From assembly GCA_964035575.1 (NCBI GenBank), contig OZ037900.1, positions 682,001 through 746,000 on the forward strand: DNA of 64,000 nt. The letters run 5' to 3'. A program made the position numbers and the translations under genes. The notes beneath the pieces are model-generated. The model was not told the origin of the DNA. It did no database searches and saw nothing but the letters and a program-made list of their open reading frames with translations. The stretch is from Rhynchopus sp. YZ270_cl-10. Its lineage: Eukaryota; Euglenozoa; Diplonemea; Diplonemida; Diplonemidae. The first letter of the stretch is position 1. Each line of letters opens with the position of its first letter. Shown one piece after another: positions 11,554 through 22,300 of this stretch.

Positions 11554-14106
11554 TTACGACTGAATGCTTTGCATGGACATCAACATCCACTGCGTAATCG
11601 CCCCCGCGATTTGGTTGTGAATTTCTTGGATTTCGGGGTCTTTTGAATATTGGTTGAGTTCCCCTTTGAGGTAACGAATGAGATCTGCATCATTTTCGAA
11701 GTCGTCGATACGAGACCCCGGGAGGGAGGCGATTGTGAGGAGAAGCTCTACCTGCAATTCATCGAGGACGTTCGGCTGCATATGGGCTTGGATGAATTTC
11801 ATTCTGAAGGCGTGCGGCGTCTTTTCTGCTGCCAAGGTTGCTTCTGCAATGCCTGCTGCAATTCCCGTTTCATCGGTCGCTTCTGGGTGCAAATCGGAGG
11901 TCAAAAAGTCGTGGATGTCCCTCTGCACTGCCAACACAAATTCTCTTGAAACGCAAGCAAAAGCCGCTCTCTTACGGTGTCTGCGGACCTCCGGAATGTT
12001 CGAAAATTCAATCAAAATCTTTGCCAAAACCGGCATCGATTCTTCCGGGACCCCGCGGAACAGAGAGTTCGGGTGGTTCCTTCTGAGCGACTGGAACACA
12101 ATCATATAGGTCGAAAAGCGTTTTCTGGTCCCCCATTCTCCAGCTCCAACCAGCTCTCTCATGAGTGATTTGTGTTTCTCTGGTTTGTGCGCCTTCAAGA
12201 ACTCCAGATAGTCCGCAGCCTCGATGGCTGCTGCAGCAGCGATCTTCGGCGACACTACGTCACCCAGCTTCGCGCAGACCGTCCTCTCTGCGCGGAGGAT
12301 CTGGGAGATCAAGGGGTCTTCTTCATTCTCGAGAATCCCCTCCATCAGGACCTTCACACCGTGCCCTTTGTACTCCCACAGCTCTCCATTGTGCCCCTCG
12401 GTGACGATAATATGCGTCAAAAGCTCTGGGTTACGAAGTGCCTGGTTTAACAGCATTTCGTCTTTGACGGTTTGGTTCTTTGAATCTTCGATGAAGGCCG
12501 ACAGCTGCCTTGCTGCTGTCACTAAGACTTCGATTTCTGGCTTTTCAATCACCTCCAAGACCGATGATGAAGAGGAAGAGATCACCGACGAACCCCCCAC
12601 CTTTGCAGGATGCGCCAAGAACCGGCCTGGTGGAGAGGCAGACGTGGTGCTAGGTGTGGAAGGGGGGTTGGCCGATTCCACCCCCGCGATAACTCCGTTC
12701 CTCACCATGTAGTTGAACCGCAGCTTCATCTCCTCGGTGCACGCAATGACGTTCGGGAGAAGCGACACACCCCTCGAATCAGCGTCATACCTCTTGATCA
12801 AAACGGTGATATAGTTCAGCGTGGTTTTGACCTGCAAAATCTTTGTCACCCCTTCTGCGACGTTGAACGACCCGGTAATCGGATCTAACAGAAGCAACTG
12901 CGCTTCTGGGTCTACTACTGCACATCCGGAACGTGGCACAAAATTTCCTCCTCCTTGGTTACCACTTACCAACCGAATCGCCATGTTTTGAAAGTCGAAA
13001 GTGGAGTAGAAGAGAAAGAACTTCCGGAAGGTTTCTCCCATTGATAGCGCTTCGTTACGACAGTCCTGCATGAAGGCCACAATGAGGAGTAGTGCACAGT
13101 ATCCATTCAGACCACCTGGCGCTCTGGTAGTGTTCATACGGAGGAGAACGTGACGGAGTGTCGTTGCCATCCTTCTGTATGGAATGGAAAAGCGAGACAA
13201 CGCGCTCATAAGCTGCAACGTTGCAGTGCGGGACTGCGCTGGACCGATCACCCCCGCATAATCCGCAGGTACATTCCCCTTGGAACGATCCGAGAAGATG
13301 TTCACCTTAAAGTCCAACAACTGATAGTCCTGTGGAGGTTCTTCTGGAGCCCCCGCAGGCGCAGCCATCGAAAGCGCTGTCAACTGCACCGCTTCGTGGT
13401 TCCCCACCTGCACCATCTTGACATCATACGAAAACCCCTTCAGCACATCAAACAGAGACTTCAACAAACACTGCAGATCGGTTCCCCCACGCGACGGCGA
13501 ATCCAACACCAAATCCAGATCAGAATAAAACGCGGAAATCCCAGTTGCCCAGGACCCAATCATCTTCAACGTTGCCTCGGAAGAAACCAACAGCTGAACC
13601 AACTTTTGCAGGGAGGTTCTCATATAAGCTCTGGTCGACTGTTCTTCGGGAAGCGCGCTTAAAAACCCTCCAAACGCCCAGAGTTCATCCTCAATCGCGA
13701 GAGTATCGTTATTCGGAAGACCTGCGTGGACTAACCAAGGAGGGCTTTGTGGGGTGTTATTTGGGCGTACACAGACCCCTCCTCCGTGAGTTGACGCCGC
13801 CGAGCTGGCTGAAGAAGGTGCAGCGGAGGAAGGGCCTACAGAAGTATCATGCGAAGCTGTGGAAGCATCGCACGACACCGGGGTAGAGGTTAACGTAGGT
13901 GATGTTGTGTCCAAATCCATCCCTAATACTGCATTACCCTCCCACCACTTCCGCACCTCACCATGCAAATCCTGCCGATCACACAACGACAGCAACGCCG
14001 TCATCGCCGCCTCAACAGCAACCTTCACCCCATTCTTTTGGTCTACTAGCCCCTGCAAAGAGTTGGCTACCTCCTCCACAACAGGGTCAAGCATGCTGGA
14101 ACCCAT
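11554..14106 (-). CDS. Non-canonical poly(A) polymerase / terminal uridylyltransferase-like protein
   Basis: A DNA polymerase beta-type nucleotidyltransferase expected to add A or U residues to RNA 3' ends (850 residues, single exon). The signature is visible as GSWATG (184-189) followed by SDLDLVL, giving catalytic D196 and D198, with a third acidic residue in LLDFKVNI (D265). The central domain follows: GGLNGYCALLLIVAF (331-345), then SMGETFRKFFLFYSTFDF, then LLLLDPITGSFNVA, the usual DPF..N element of this family. About 60-130 is low-complexity Ser/Thr/Pro. The C-terminal part (about 450-850) contains helix-rich sequence I do not recognise, longer than in a minimal TUTase. Whether U or A is added cannot be told from sequence alone. 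The start is the first Met of the frame, and no transit peptide is evident. Confidence 0.8.
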   Translation of the reverse strand: MGSSMLDPVVEEVANSLQGLVDQKNGVKVAVEAAMTALLSLCDRQDLHGEVRKWWEGNAVLGMDLDTTSPTLTSTPVSCDASTASHDTSVGPSSAAPSSASSAASTHGGGVCVRPNNTPQSPPWLVHAGLPNNDTLAIEDELWAFGGFLSALPEEQSTRAYMRTSLQKLVQLLVSSEATLKMIGSWATGISAFYSDLDLVLDSPSRGGTDLQCLLKSLFDVLKGFSYDVKMVQVGNHEAVQLTALSMAAPAGAPEEPPQDYQLLDFKVNIFSDRSKGNVPADYAGVIGPAQSRTATLQLMSALSRFSIPYRRMATTLRHVLLRMNTTRAPGGLNGYCALLLIVAFMQDCRNEALSMGETFRKFFLFYSTFDFQNMAIRLVSGNQGGGNFVPRSGCAVVDPEAQLLLLDPITGSFNVAEGVTKILQVKTTLNYITVLIKRYDADSRGVSLLPNVIACTEEMKLRFNYMVRNGVIAGVESANPPSTPSTTSASPPGRFLAHPAKVGGSSVISSSSSSVLEVIEKPEIEVLVTAARQLSAFIEDSKNQTVKDEMLLNQALRNPELLTHIIVTEGHNGELWEYKGHGVKVLMEGILENEEDPLISQILRAERTVCAKLGDVVSPKIAAAAAIEAADYLEFLKAHKPEKHKSLMRELVGAGEWGTRKRFSTYMIVFQSLRRNHPNSLFRGVPEESMPVLAKILIEFSNIPEVRRHRKRAAFACVSREFVLAVQRDIHDFLTSDLHPEATDETGIAAGIAEATLAAEKTPHAFRMKFIQAHMQPNVLDELQVELLLTIASLPGSRIDDFENDADLIRYLKGELNQYSKDPEIQEIHNQIAGAITQWMLMSMQSIQS

Positions 14107-14612
14107 TTTTTGGTTAAAAAGGGGGAAGGAAGAGAAAACCCCCCCTCAGAGAAAGGAGGGGGTTTTTTTGGGGGAAAGGGGAGGGGGGGTGTGTTCTGTG
14201 GTAATATGGGTTGTTAGGAAGTTGAAAAAAAAGTGGGGGGAAAATAATAAAAAAAATAGTGTGGGGGAAAGCGTCGTTAGTTCTAAAAGGCGAAAGAGAG
14301 GGAAAAAATGGCTATAAAAATAAAATACAGGGTGAGGTTATCGTAAACCTAGAAAAAATGACCGTTGTTGAAGACCTAATGGAATTTACTATCGTTATTT
14401 GGCGGTAGACAGACCTGCACGGGATGCAGAGAAGAAAACAGAGCAAAGGGGTGTCAAAGATAAAACCAAAGTCCCGTGAGCGTGTTTGGTCATTCGGAAA
14501 GAAGGGTGGGGGGAAAATGCCATCAAAGAAATGAACGGCTTCCAGCACAGTTGTGTTGTGTTGTCAGTATTGCAGTAGCATGGCCAGTCCCTAGGACATC
14601 ATCGTGGTAGGA
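14107..14612. other. Spacer between TUTase-like and SET genes
   Basis: Purine- and G-rich sequence next to the 14106 start, read on the coding strand as pyrimidine-rich. I see no gene, no family A or B element and no clear inverted repeat. Confidence 0.5.
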
Positions 14613-15372
14613 TCACAGCAGGTTCGTTTCGTCTGTGCTGTCTTGCTTTTGCGCATTCAGGAAGTGCTCGTTGTCCTTAATATTGTAGGCGTAGCTTCCC
14701 GGACTGTACGTTCTGTGTGATATTTGAGTTTATAAAGGGTGGTTTGAATGAAAGTTGTTGTTTTTGCGTTGTGCTCTTTTTTTGTTTTGGTGGTCTTTAA
14801 AAATGTACTATAATCGCATTCTGTACACACCACTTTCTTTCAAACAAAAAAAAAAAGAAAATAAACAGCAAATCATACCTGTAATCAATCAAGATCTCCT
14901 CCTGCACAGCAATGTTCTTCAGCGCGTAGTAGCATCCCGTTGGGTGATCATACGCGATGTTCGGTGCTGCGTGGTGGTTGAGGTAGTGCACCCAGCTCGT
15001 GATCTGCGCTGGGTTCGTCATAAAGGCCGGTGCATAGAGGTGCGTTTCGTTACGTGCCCAGAAGTTGTGCAGGAGTGCCTTATGCGCTGGGGTAAAGTAC
15101 TGTGCTAGCACATCCATGCGTACCCACTGCATACGCTCGTTAGGGTCGTACAAAAACTTGAACACCGCCTCCCCCTTCGCAAACCCCCGCGCCGCCAGCA
15201 GCCCCACCCCGTGGATCTCAGACCGCCCAATGTAGATCGCATGCGCCTCGTGGAGTTGCCGCACCACGTCCCACTCCTCGTCTGTGGTGCGCCCGTCGCG
15301 TTCGGGCACCCAGCGAGGAAACTCCACCCCTTCCCCCAACAAGAGCACTGCAAGAAAACAGAGCCATCTCAT
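14613..15372 (-). CDS. Small SET-domain protein with N-terminal signal peptide, two exons
   Basis: SET domains are protein-lysine methyltransferases. Exon 1 is 15372-14879 and exon 2 is 14712-14613. The 166-bp intron (14713-14878) has a GTATG donor and a CACAG acceptor, and the reading frame is kept to a TGA, giving 197 residues. SET landmarks: GRSEIHGVGLLAARGFAKGE near the start, HYLNHHAAPNIAY in the position of the usual NHxxxPN motif (here NHHAAPN), and EEILIDYR as the GEELxxDY-like end. Pre- and post-SET cysteine clusters are absent. The first residues, MRWLCFLAVLLLGEGVEF, look like a signal peptide, unusual for a SET protein, so the product may enter the secretory route. The substrate is unknown. 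Joining exon 2 is inferred from splice signals and phase. Confidence 0.75.
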
Positions 15373-16145
15373 TGTTGTGTCTTTTTCGTTATATTCCCTA
15401 TAGGGGTGTGTGTGGGGAGGATTGTGGGAAAGGGGTGTGCCCTCTCTCTAGTTGGTTGAGGTTGGGTTGGCTTTGAGTAATGAGTAAAGTGTAAAGTGTG
15501 AAAGAAATTTATTGACATGACCCACCCCCCACAATTAGCCGACTACAGAACTAATACACCATCATTATCAAAACGCCAGACGCGTCTTGAAGTGTGAACC
15601 ATACGTCTCCTGGAACTGAGAGAGGAACAAGAGGAGAGAATTTGAAAAAAAAACAGGGGGGGTATAATATTATCAATGTGTCCAGTGAAAAAACCTTTTC
15701 TTTTATTCAGAGAGAGAGCGCGAGAGAGGGAAAAGGGGGGAGGAAAATCAAAAAATATGTGTAATATGAAAACATAACCCTGATTTGGCCGGTCAAAATA
15801 AGCTACTCACTTTGCTTTTTTTTGAAGAAAAACCTCATGTAATAGAGAGCTTTGAACGTGAGAAGTCATTATTATTTTTTCCCCCCCACAACACAGCGTA
15901 GTTGTAAAACTGTCGCTACGGTTGAAGGGGGTTGTTTTTTGTTTTATTTTTCTTTTCTTTCTTGGATCGGGCCTTAGAACTTTACGTCACTTAGTATACT
16001 GTGTGATTGCTGCGTTACTGCTTGGGAATCTGCCTCAACTATATTTTTAGAATGAGTACGTTCCCATACATAGCGAACGTGGAACAACCAGGCTTATCGC
16101 TAGATCGGGGGGGTATGTTATGATAAAATAGAAATCAGTAGAAAA

Positions 16146-16183
16146 CACCCCCGATCTAGAACAAATTCTAGATCGGGGGTGTT
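16146..16183. repeat. Perfect 17-bp-arm hairpin
   Basis: ACACCCCCGATCTAGAA and TTCTAGATCGGGGGTGT flank CAAA. Two more copies of CTAGATCGGGGG lie at about 16100 and 16210. It is perhaps the core of a small inverted-repeat element. Confidence 0.7.
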
Positions 16184-16404
16184 TTTATTATTTTTTTTGA
16201 ATAGAGAACTCTAGATCGGGGGTAGGGGGAATGAAATTGGAATGCACAACCAAAAGAGACCCGAAGGCTCACGCACAAGATAGTCCGCTCACAGTGTGCA
16301 AAAGCGCACCGGGACATAGACATAGGAGGTAGGTGGGGGAAAATACGGGTTGGGGTGTGAAGAAAAACAGTTACAATTGTAGATTTTAAAAAAGGGAGGT
16401 ACAA

Positions 16405-16475
16405 GATCAGATTCATATACTTTCAGTTCACAGAATTGAAAGTATTTGAGAGGGTCAACACATGCACCCTTTTCT
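16405..16475 (+). repeat. Hairpin-bearing direct repeat, copy 2
   Basis: Matches 10513-10580: GATTCATATACTTTCA, GAATTGAAAGTATT, then GAGAGGGTCAACACATGCACC. A family B copy (16479-16515) follows within a few bases. Confidence 0.75.
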
Positions 16476-16478
16476 TTA

Positions 16479-16515
16479 TAAGATGAACCAAAAGTCTTGC
16501 AATGTTTAGTCATCC
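16479..16515 (+). repeat. Family B hairpin element, degenerate
   Basis: Reads TATAAGATGAACCAAAAG, TCTTGCAATGTTTAGTCAT. The outer arms are recognisable but the inner stem is eroded. Confidence 0.55.
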
Positions 16516-16684
16516 AAAAGGGGGAGGCGTTTTTTTAGTGAATTGGAAAATTCAATACAAACCCTATTGTTTTTATGTTGGGGTAAGTAGGCTAGTACCC
16601 AAGTTTCTAGTACCCATTTAGGATAATACCCAGTGGGTATTATCCTAAATTAATTTGGGTATTATCCTAAATTATTTTTGGGTA

Positions 16685-16836
16685 CTGGGTACCCAGGTAC
16701 CCAGGTACCCAGGTACCCAGGTACCCAGGTACCCAGGTACCCAGGTACCCAGGTACCCAGGTACCCAGGTACCCAGGTACCCAGGTACCCAGGTACCCAG
16801 GTACCCAGGTACCCAGGTACCCAGGTACCCAGGTAC
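16685..16836. repeat. Tandem array, 8-bp unit GGTACCCA, about 19 copies
   Basis: Essentially perfect copies of an 8-bp unit inside the left inverted repeat of the 16595-18760 element. Confidence 0.95.
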
Positions 16837-18337
16837 CGGCACACTGGTGTACAAGGAAAAAAGTCGTGAAAGAGCAACCACAGCTCCACATGACAAACAC
16901 AAAAGTGTCCAGTCACGTGGGGCATTCATGCACTGAGGAGATAATGTTCCAACAATTTACAAGAAAGATTACTTAACCTACTGCTGGAAGTTGCCAGGTC
17001 GTAGTAACACACAAAGTGTGCCTCCGTTCGGGAAGACCGGATATTCTAGAGACCAAAAAGGCCTCAAGAATATCTTCCGGTTGTCAAGGTATAACCGAGT
17101 GAACGGCCCAAGACCCCCGTGGAGAAGTTAAATGTTGTAATGCTATCAAGTAGAAACTGCGACCACTGTCTTACCCTCCTCAATGCATGGTGGTTGATGT
17201 CTTCCACAACAAATTTCCTGTACCCAGGTACCCAAATTCCCAGACCCACGCAGTGGCACATGACCGCCAAGTGTGAGTGACCCACACATGAGGGAATGCG
17301 ACACTACGCAAAATTTACCACCAGACCCTGTCTTCGTGCACCTGAAGTACAACGCCGCAGACAGGCCAAACATGCGTTGGACTCAGAGGAATGCCCGCTG
17401 TGCAGGTATCAAACATGAGAACAACTCCCAGCAACAAGGGGCGCCTTTTGGCGGGCGTTGTTGAGGGTGTTTGGGGTGCAAAGTTTTCCACAATTTTGAT
17501 GCGCGGGTACAGAAGTGTTATCTTGTTCTTTCATCTCTAGGAAATGTAAATGTCAATCGCGTTTAACTACCACGAGGGCTTGTTCAGTGAACCCACAAGG
17601 GGTCGAAGGGGGTTGGTTATCCCGTATCTATCAAAGGTTGTGTCGACCAGGCTAAACCACTATGTTACGCTGTACGTTGTTAAATCCGAAGAAATAACAC
17701 TTTAGCAGCCGCAGGAAGTTTGCTAAAAAGAGTGCCTCACGCTACACAAACCACCACCCGCGATTGACTTAGATGTTATAACAAAGAGAATTCAGAACAA
17801 AACAACACCCTGCCCCATACACACTAAATTGTCATGCTTCAAGAGCATGCCTGGGCCAAAATTACTCGACAAAAAAGGCAACAAGACTACCCACAAGGAG
17901 TGTGAAATGTGCACTGGTTTTCTGGGGGAACGCAATATTTTCTTGTGCCTCGTCCTCCGCAAGCAGAGGACAGACTTTCCGGAAGGTTTCCAAAGTCGAA
18001 TTTCTTGCACTAGCTATGCTCCCTGGGTTAATGGCAATAGCAGTGACTGACAGAGTGTTCCCACCCCCCTTTCCACCCCATATGTTCGCTCGTTCTGCAC
18101 AGTTGGTTCTCGATGTTGCACTCGCGATACCTGTTTAAAGTGAAGTTGTGAGTGGTGGGGAATTTAAAGAAGGTGATTTCTTTAAAAAATAAGTTGGCCT
18201 GAGGGTGTAAAATATTGTTCTGGAGACTTTTTGGAGGAAATACGAGTCGACGGCCTTACTTTGTTGAATATTCACCATAAAGTTAACATATTTACATACC
18301 TTGTCTTGCGCCTTCGCTGCTGTCAAGGTGCCTTCTC

Positions 18338-18668
18338 TTGGTACCCAGTACCCAGTACCCAGTACCCAGTACCCAGTACCCAGTACCCAGTACCCAGTAC
18401 CCAGTACCCAGTACCCAGTACCCAGTACCCAGTACCCAGTACCCAGTACCCAGTACCCAGTACCCAGTACCCAGTACCCAGTACCCAGTACCCAGTACCC
18501 AGTACCCAGTACCCAGTACCCAGTACCCAGTACCCAGTACCCAGTACCCAGTACCCAGTACCCAGTACCCAGTACCCAGTACCCAGTACCCAGTACCCAG
18601 TACCCAGTACCCAGTACCCAGTACCCAGTACCCAGTACCCAGTACCCAGTACCCAGTACCCAGTACCC
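18338..18668. repeat. Tandem array, 7-bp unit GTACCCA, about 47 copies
   Basis: Essentially perfect copies inside the right inverted repeat of the same element. The unit is one base shorter than in the left array. Confidence 0.95.
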
Positions 18669-18837
18669 ATAATACCCAAAATAATTTAGGATAATACCCA
18701 AATAATTTAGGATAATACCCACTGGGTATTATCCTAAATGGGTACAACAAACTTGGGCACTAAGTGACTTTTCCCTTTTATGTTTGATATAGACACGAAG
18801 CGGTGGGTAATACAAACTTCGAGCCAAGCAAAACTGT

Positions 18838-18905
18838 AGTTAATTAATGCAAGCACCTCCGACTGACCCACTTACGAAACCAGCCATCCGGATGAAAGCA
18901 AAATG
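18838..18905 (+). repeat. Family E dispersed repeat, copy 2
   Basis: Same order of blocks as 2862-2930: TTAATGCAAGCACC, TCCGACTGACCCACTTACG, CCAGCCATCC, GATGAAAGCA. Same orientation as copy 1. Confidence 0.75.
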
Positions 18906-19101
18906 CAAACCCCGAAAGAGAGAAATGATGATCCATCTTAAGAAAACCAAGGTAGGGCTATGAAGGGGGAACAGCCCAAAAAAGAGATGAAATGGGTGGG
19001 CTCTGGCTTATGCAAAATAGAGATAAAACAACTGTAAAACAGATGTGTGTGTGGAGGGGGAGAAAAGGGAGAAAAGGGAGAAAGATAAGGTAGTGCATAT
19101 C

Positions 19102-19138
<37 letters not shown>

Positions 19139-19169
19139 GTAAAGATTTATCACATTCATACAAATACAC

Positions 19170-19324
19170 CATGGTTTGTAGTCAGACTGAGTCAGAGATT
19201 GAGTCAGTCTGACGTCATATCGCACTCTTCTCGCACTAATGTGAGTAGTGTTAGGAATGCGAGAAGAGTTCGATCCTCGGCCTGGCCCAAAAATCAGTCT
19301 GACTCAGACTGACCACAAACCATG
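19170..19324. repeat. 155-bp foldback element beyond the polyglobin 3' end
   Basis: CATGGTTTGTAGTCAGACTG at the left mirrors CAGACTGACCACAAACCATG at the right. An inner perfect pair is CTCTTCTCGCA/TGCGAGAAGAG. It contains GAGTTCGATCCTC, like a tRNA B box, so a tRNA-derived origin is possible. It ends 39 bp beyond the polyglobin stop codon, probably in the 3' untranslated region. Confidence 0.7.
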
Positions 19325-19363
19325 ATGCACACATCTTCTTTTTGGCTACTGTATGCCGTGCCT

Positions 19364-22300
19364 TTATTCAGGCTTGCACAGAATATCGTCGCGACAATCA
19401 TCCAGCAGCCGGATCCCTTCTTTGATCGCGTCTTGCGTGCAGCCTTGCTCTTTCATGCTTTGTTTGAGGTGCTGTAGGAAGCGGTCGAAGTGTTCGTCTT
19501 GCATGCCTTGTTCTGCTGTTTTTTTGTGCGCAACACGCATATTCTTGCCTAGGTACAGTTCATCCCCCCAGACAGACGCTAAGAAATCCGTAAAGGTCGA
19601 CTGCAACTGCGTCATGAACGCCGCCTTAAAGAACGGAGCCAACATATCATCCTTCTGCACGGCAGAGAACAGCTGCGACACTATCGCCTCCACCTTGCCT
19701 TGCCCAAGCGTTTCAAAGATGATACAGTCGGCCTCTTCCTTGTCACTATCTTCAACATCAACGGGACCAAGAATCTCATCGCGAAGGCCTTCTGCGATAG
19801 CAGCTGCCTCAGCAACCATGTCGCTGTGGACCCCCAGCTCCGTCAGGGTCGCGCCGAGATGGGCGATAACAATGTTGAAGTGTGTCCCATTGAGTCCTTT
19901 GTCGCGGACAAGCCTTTCGTGTGCCTTACGCATTGAGTCGCCGGTGTATGTGTTAGGGCCGTCAAAGGCGGCGGTGAGGAAGCCACGTTGCATGTGTCGC
20001 TGCCGTGACATGCTGATCCCTTCGAAGAAGTGTGACACCGCAGGGTCGCTAGTGACGCGCTTGTAGAACTCATCCACAGCAGCCTCAACAGCAGCGGCTC
20101 CCCCAATGCGTTCATAGAGCGTCTCTGTTTTGCATAAAACATCGTTGCGAACGCTCTCGGCAATGGCAGCAGCTTCTGCGATCGCGTCTGCTGGAACCTT
20201 CAGCTCGGTGAGTGTGGCACCAAGATGTCCCATGATTGCATCAAAGTGTGAGTCGTTCAGTCCCTTCTCCTTCACCAACCGTTCGTGTGCCTTACGCATG
20301 CCACTGCCAGTGTAGTTGTTCGGACCACCAAAGGCGACGGTAAGGAAGTTACGTTGTGACATCTTCTGTTTCCTCATGTCGACACCTGCAAAGAACTTTG
20401 ACACCTTTTCATCTGCCATGACCTTTGTGTAGAACAGGTCCACAGCAGCCTCAACAGCAGGTGCACCACCGATACGTGTGAAGAGGGGCTCTTCTTTGCA
20501 CAACACGTCGTTGCGAACACTCTCGGCAATGGCAGCAGCTTCTGCGATGGCATCGGAAGGAACCTTGAGTTCTGTCAGCGTCGCTCCAAGGTGTCCCATG
20601 ATTGCATCAAAGTGTGAGTCGTTCAGTCCCTTCTCCTTGACAAGCCGTTCGTGTGCCTTACGCATTCCACTGCCAGTGTAGTTGTTCGGACCACCAAAGG
20701 CGACTGTCAGGAAGTTACGTTGTGACATCTTCTGCTTCCTCATGTCGACACCTGCAAAGAACTTTGACACCTTTTCATCTGCCATGACCTTTGTGTAGAA
20801 GAGGTCCACAGCAGCCTCAACAGCAGGCGCACCACCGATACGTGTGAAGAGGGGTTCTTCTTTGCACAACACGTCGTTGCGAACACTTTCGGCAATGGCA
20901 GCAGCTTCTGCGATCGCGTCCGCTGGAACCTTCAACTCGGTGAGTGTGGCTCCAAGATGTCCCATGATTGCGTCAAAGTGTGAGTCGTTCAGTCCCTTCT
21001 CCTTCACCAACCGTTCGTGTGCCTTACGCATGCCACTGCCAGTGTAGTTGTTCGGACCACCAAAAGCGACGGTAAGGAAGTTACGTTGTGACATCTTCTG
21101 CTTCCTCATGTCGACACCTGCAAAGAACTTTGACACCTTTTCATCTGCCATGACCTTTGTGTAGAACAGGTCCACAGCAGCCTCAACAGCAGGTGCACCA
21201 CCGATACGTGTGAAGAGGGGCTCTTCTTTGCACAACACGTCGTTGCGAACACTTTCGGCAATGGCAGCAGCTTCTGCGATGGCATCGGAAGGAACCTTGA
21301 GTTCTGTCAGCGTCGCTCCAAGGTGTCCCATGATTGCGTCAAAGTGTGTGTCGTTCAGTCCCTTCTCTTTGACCAACCGTTCGTGTGCCTTACGCATTCC
21401 ACTGCCAGTGTAGTTGTTCGGACCACCAAAAGCGACGGTAAGGAAGTTACGTTGCGACATCTTCTGCTTCCTCATGTCGACACCTGCAAAGAACTTTGAC
21501 ACCTTTTCATCTGCCATGACCTTTGTGTAGAAGAGGTCCACAGCAGCCTCAACAGCAGGTGCACCACCGATACGTGTGAAGAGGGGCTCTTCTTTGCACA
21601 ACACGTCGTTGCGAACACTTTCGGCAATGGCAGCAGCTTCTGCGATCGCGTCCGCTGGAACCTTCAGTTCGGTGAGTGTGGCACCCAGATGTCCCATGAT
21701 TGCGTCAAAGTGTGTGTCGTTCAGTCCCTTCTCCTTGACAAGCCGTTCGTGTGCCTTACGCATGCCACTGCCAGTGTAGTTGTTCGGACCACCAAAGGCA
21801 ACTGTCAGGAAGTTACGTTGCGACATCTTCTGCTTCCTCATGTCGACACCTGCAAAGAACTTTGACACCTTTTCATCTGCCATGACCTTTGTGTAGAAGA
21901 GGTCCACAGCAGCCTCAACAGCAGGTGCACCACCGATACGTGTGAAGAGGGGTTCTTCTTTGCACAACACGTCGTTGCGAACACTCTCGGCAATGGCAGC
22001 AGCTTCTGCGATAGCGTCTGCTGGAACCTTCAACTCGGTGAGTGTGGCACCCAGATGTCCCATGATTGCGTCAAAGTGTGAGTCGTTCAGTCCCTTCTCC
22101 TTCACCAACCGTTCGTGTGCCTTACGCATGCCACTGCCAGTGTAGTTGTTCGGACCACCAAAAGCGACGGTAAGGAAGTTACGTTGCGACATCTTCTGCT
22201 TCCTCATGTCGACACCTGCAAAGAACTTTGACACCTTTTCATCTGCCATGACCTTTGTGTAGAAGAGGTCCACAGCAGCCTCAACAGCAGGTGCACCACC

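Larger units (their letters stand above)
16595..18760. mobile_element. 2.17-kb TIR DNA transposon-like element with tandem arrays
   Basis: Inverted ends of about 100 bp (GTACCCAAGTTTCTAGTACC on the left; GTGCCCAAGTTTGTTGTACC read inward on the right, then ATTTAGGATAATACCCAGTG in both). TA sits on both sides (16593-16594 and 18761-18762), consistent with a Tc1/mariner-type target duplication. A tandem array lies just inside each end. The interior (about 16850-18330) has no intact transposase. Two short coding-like pieces, about 17270-17463 and 17840-17960 on the plus strand, carry Cys/His-containing text (KECEMC and similar) that could be remnants. The superfamily is uncertain. Confidence 0.75.
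15373..19363. other. 4-kb gene-free stretch holding a TIR element
   Basis: Contains the 2.17-kb element at 16595-18760, a strong hairpin at 16146-16183, repeat copies at 16405, 16479 and 18838, a 31-base A tract (19105-19135) and a foldback at 19170-19324. No gene is supportable outside possible transposase remnants. Confidence 0.55.

Noticed and set aside
17270-17960. Piggy-Bac-type transposase C-terminus in the 16595-18760 element
   Set aside because: A few Cys/His residues and PPDPVF-like text suggest it, but the target flank is TA and not TTAA, and no catalytic region is visible.
16685-18668. CRISPR array or telomere
   Set aside because: The repeats are directly adjacent with no spacers, and both arrays lie inside a transposon-like element. 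The unit does not resemble TTAGGG-type telomeres and sequence continues on both sides.
18231-18722. Long frames on both strands made of repeating YPVPSTQ or GTGYWVL text
   Set aside because: They are translations of the GTACCCA tandem array and carry no other content.
19230-19300. tRNA gene
   Set aside because: Only a B-box-like GTTCGATCC is present. No acceptor stem or anticodon arm can be drawn, and the sequence is explained by the foldback.
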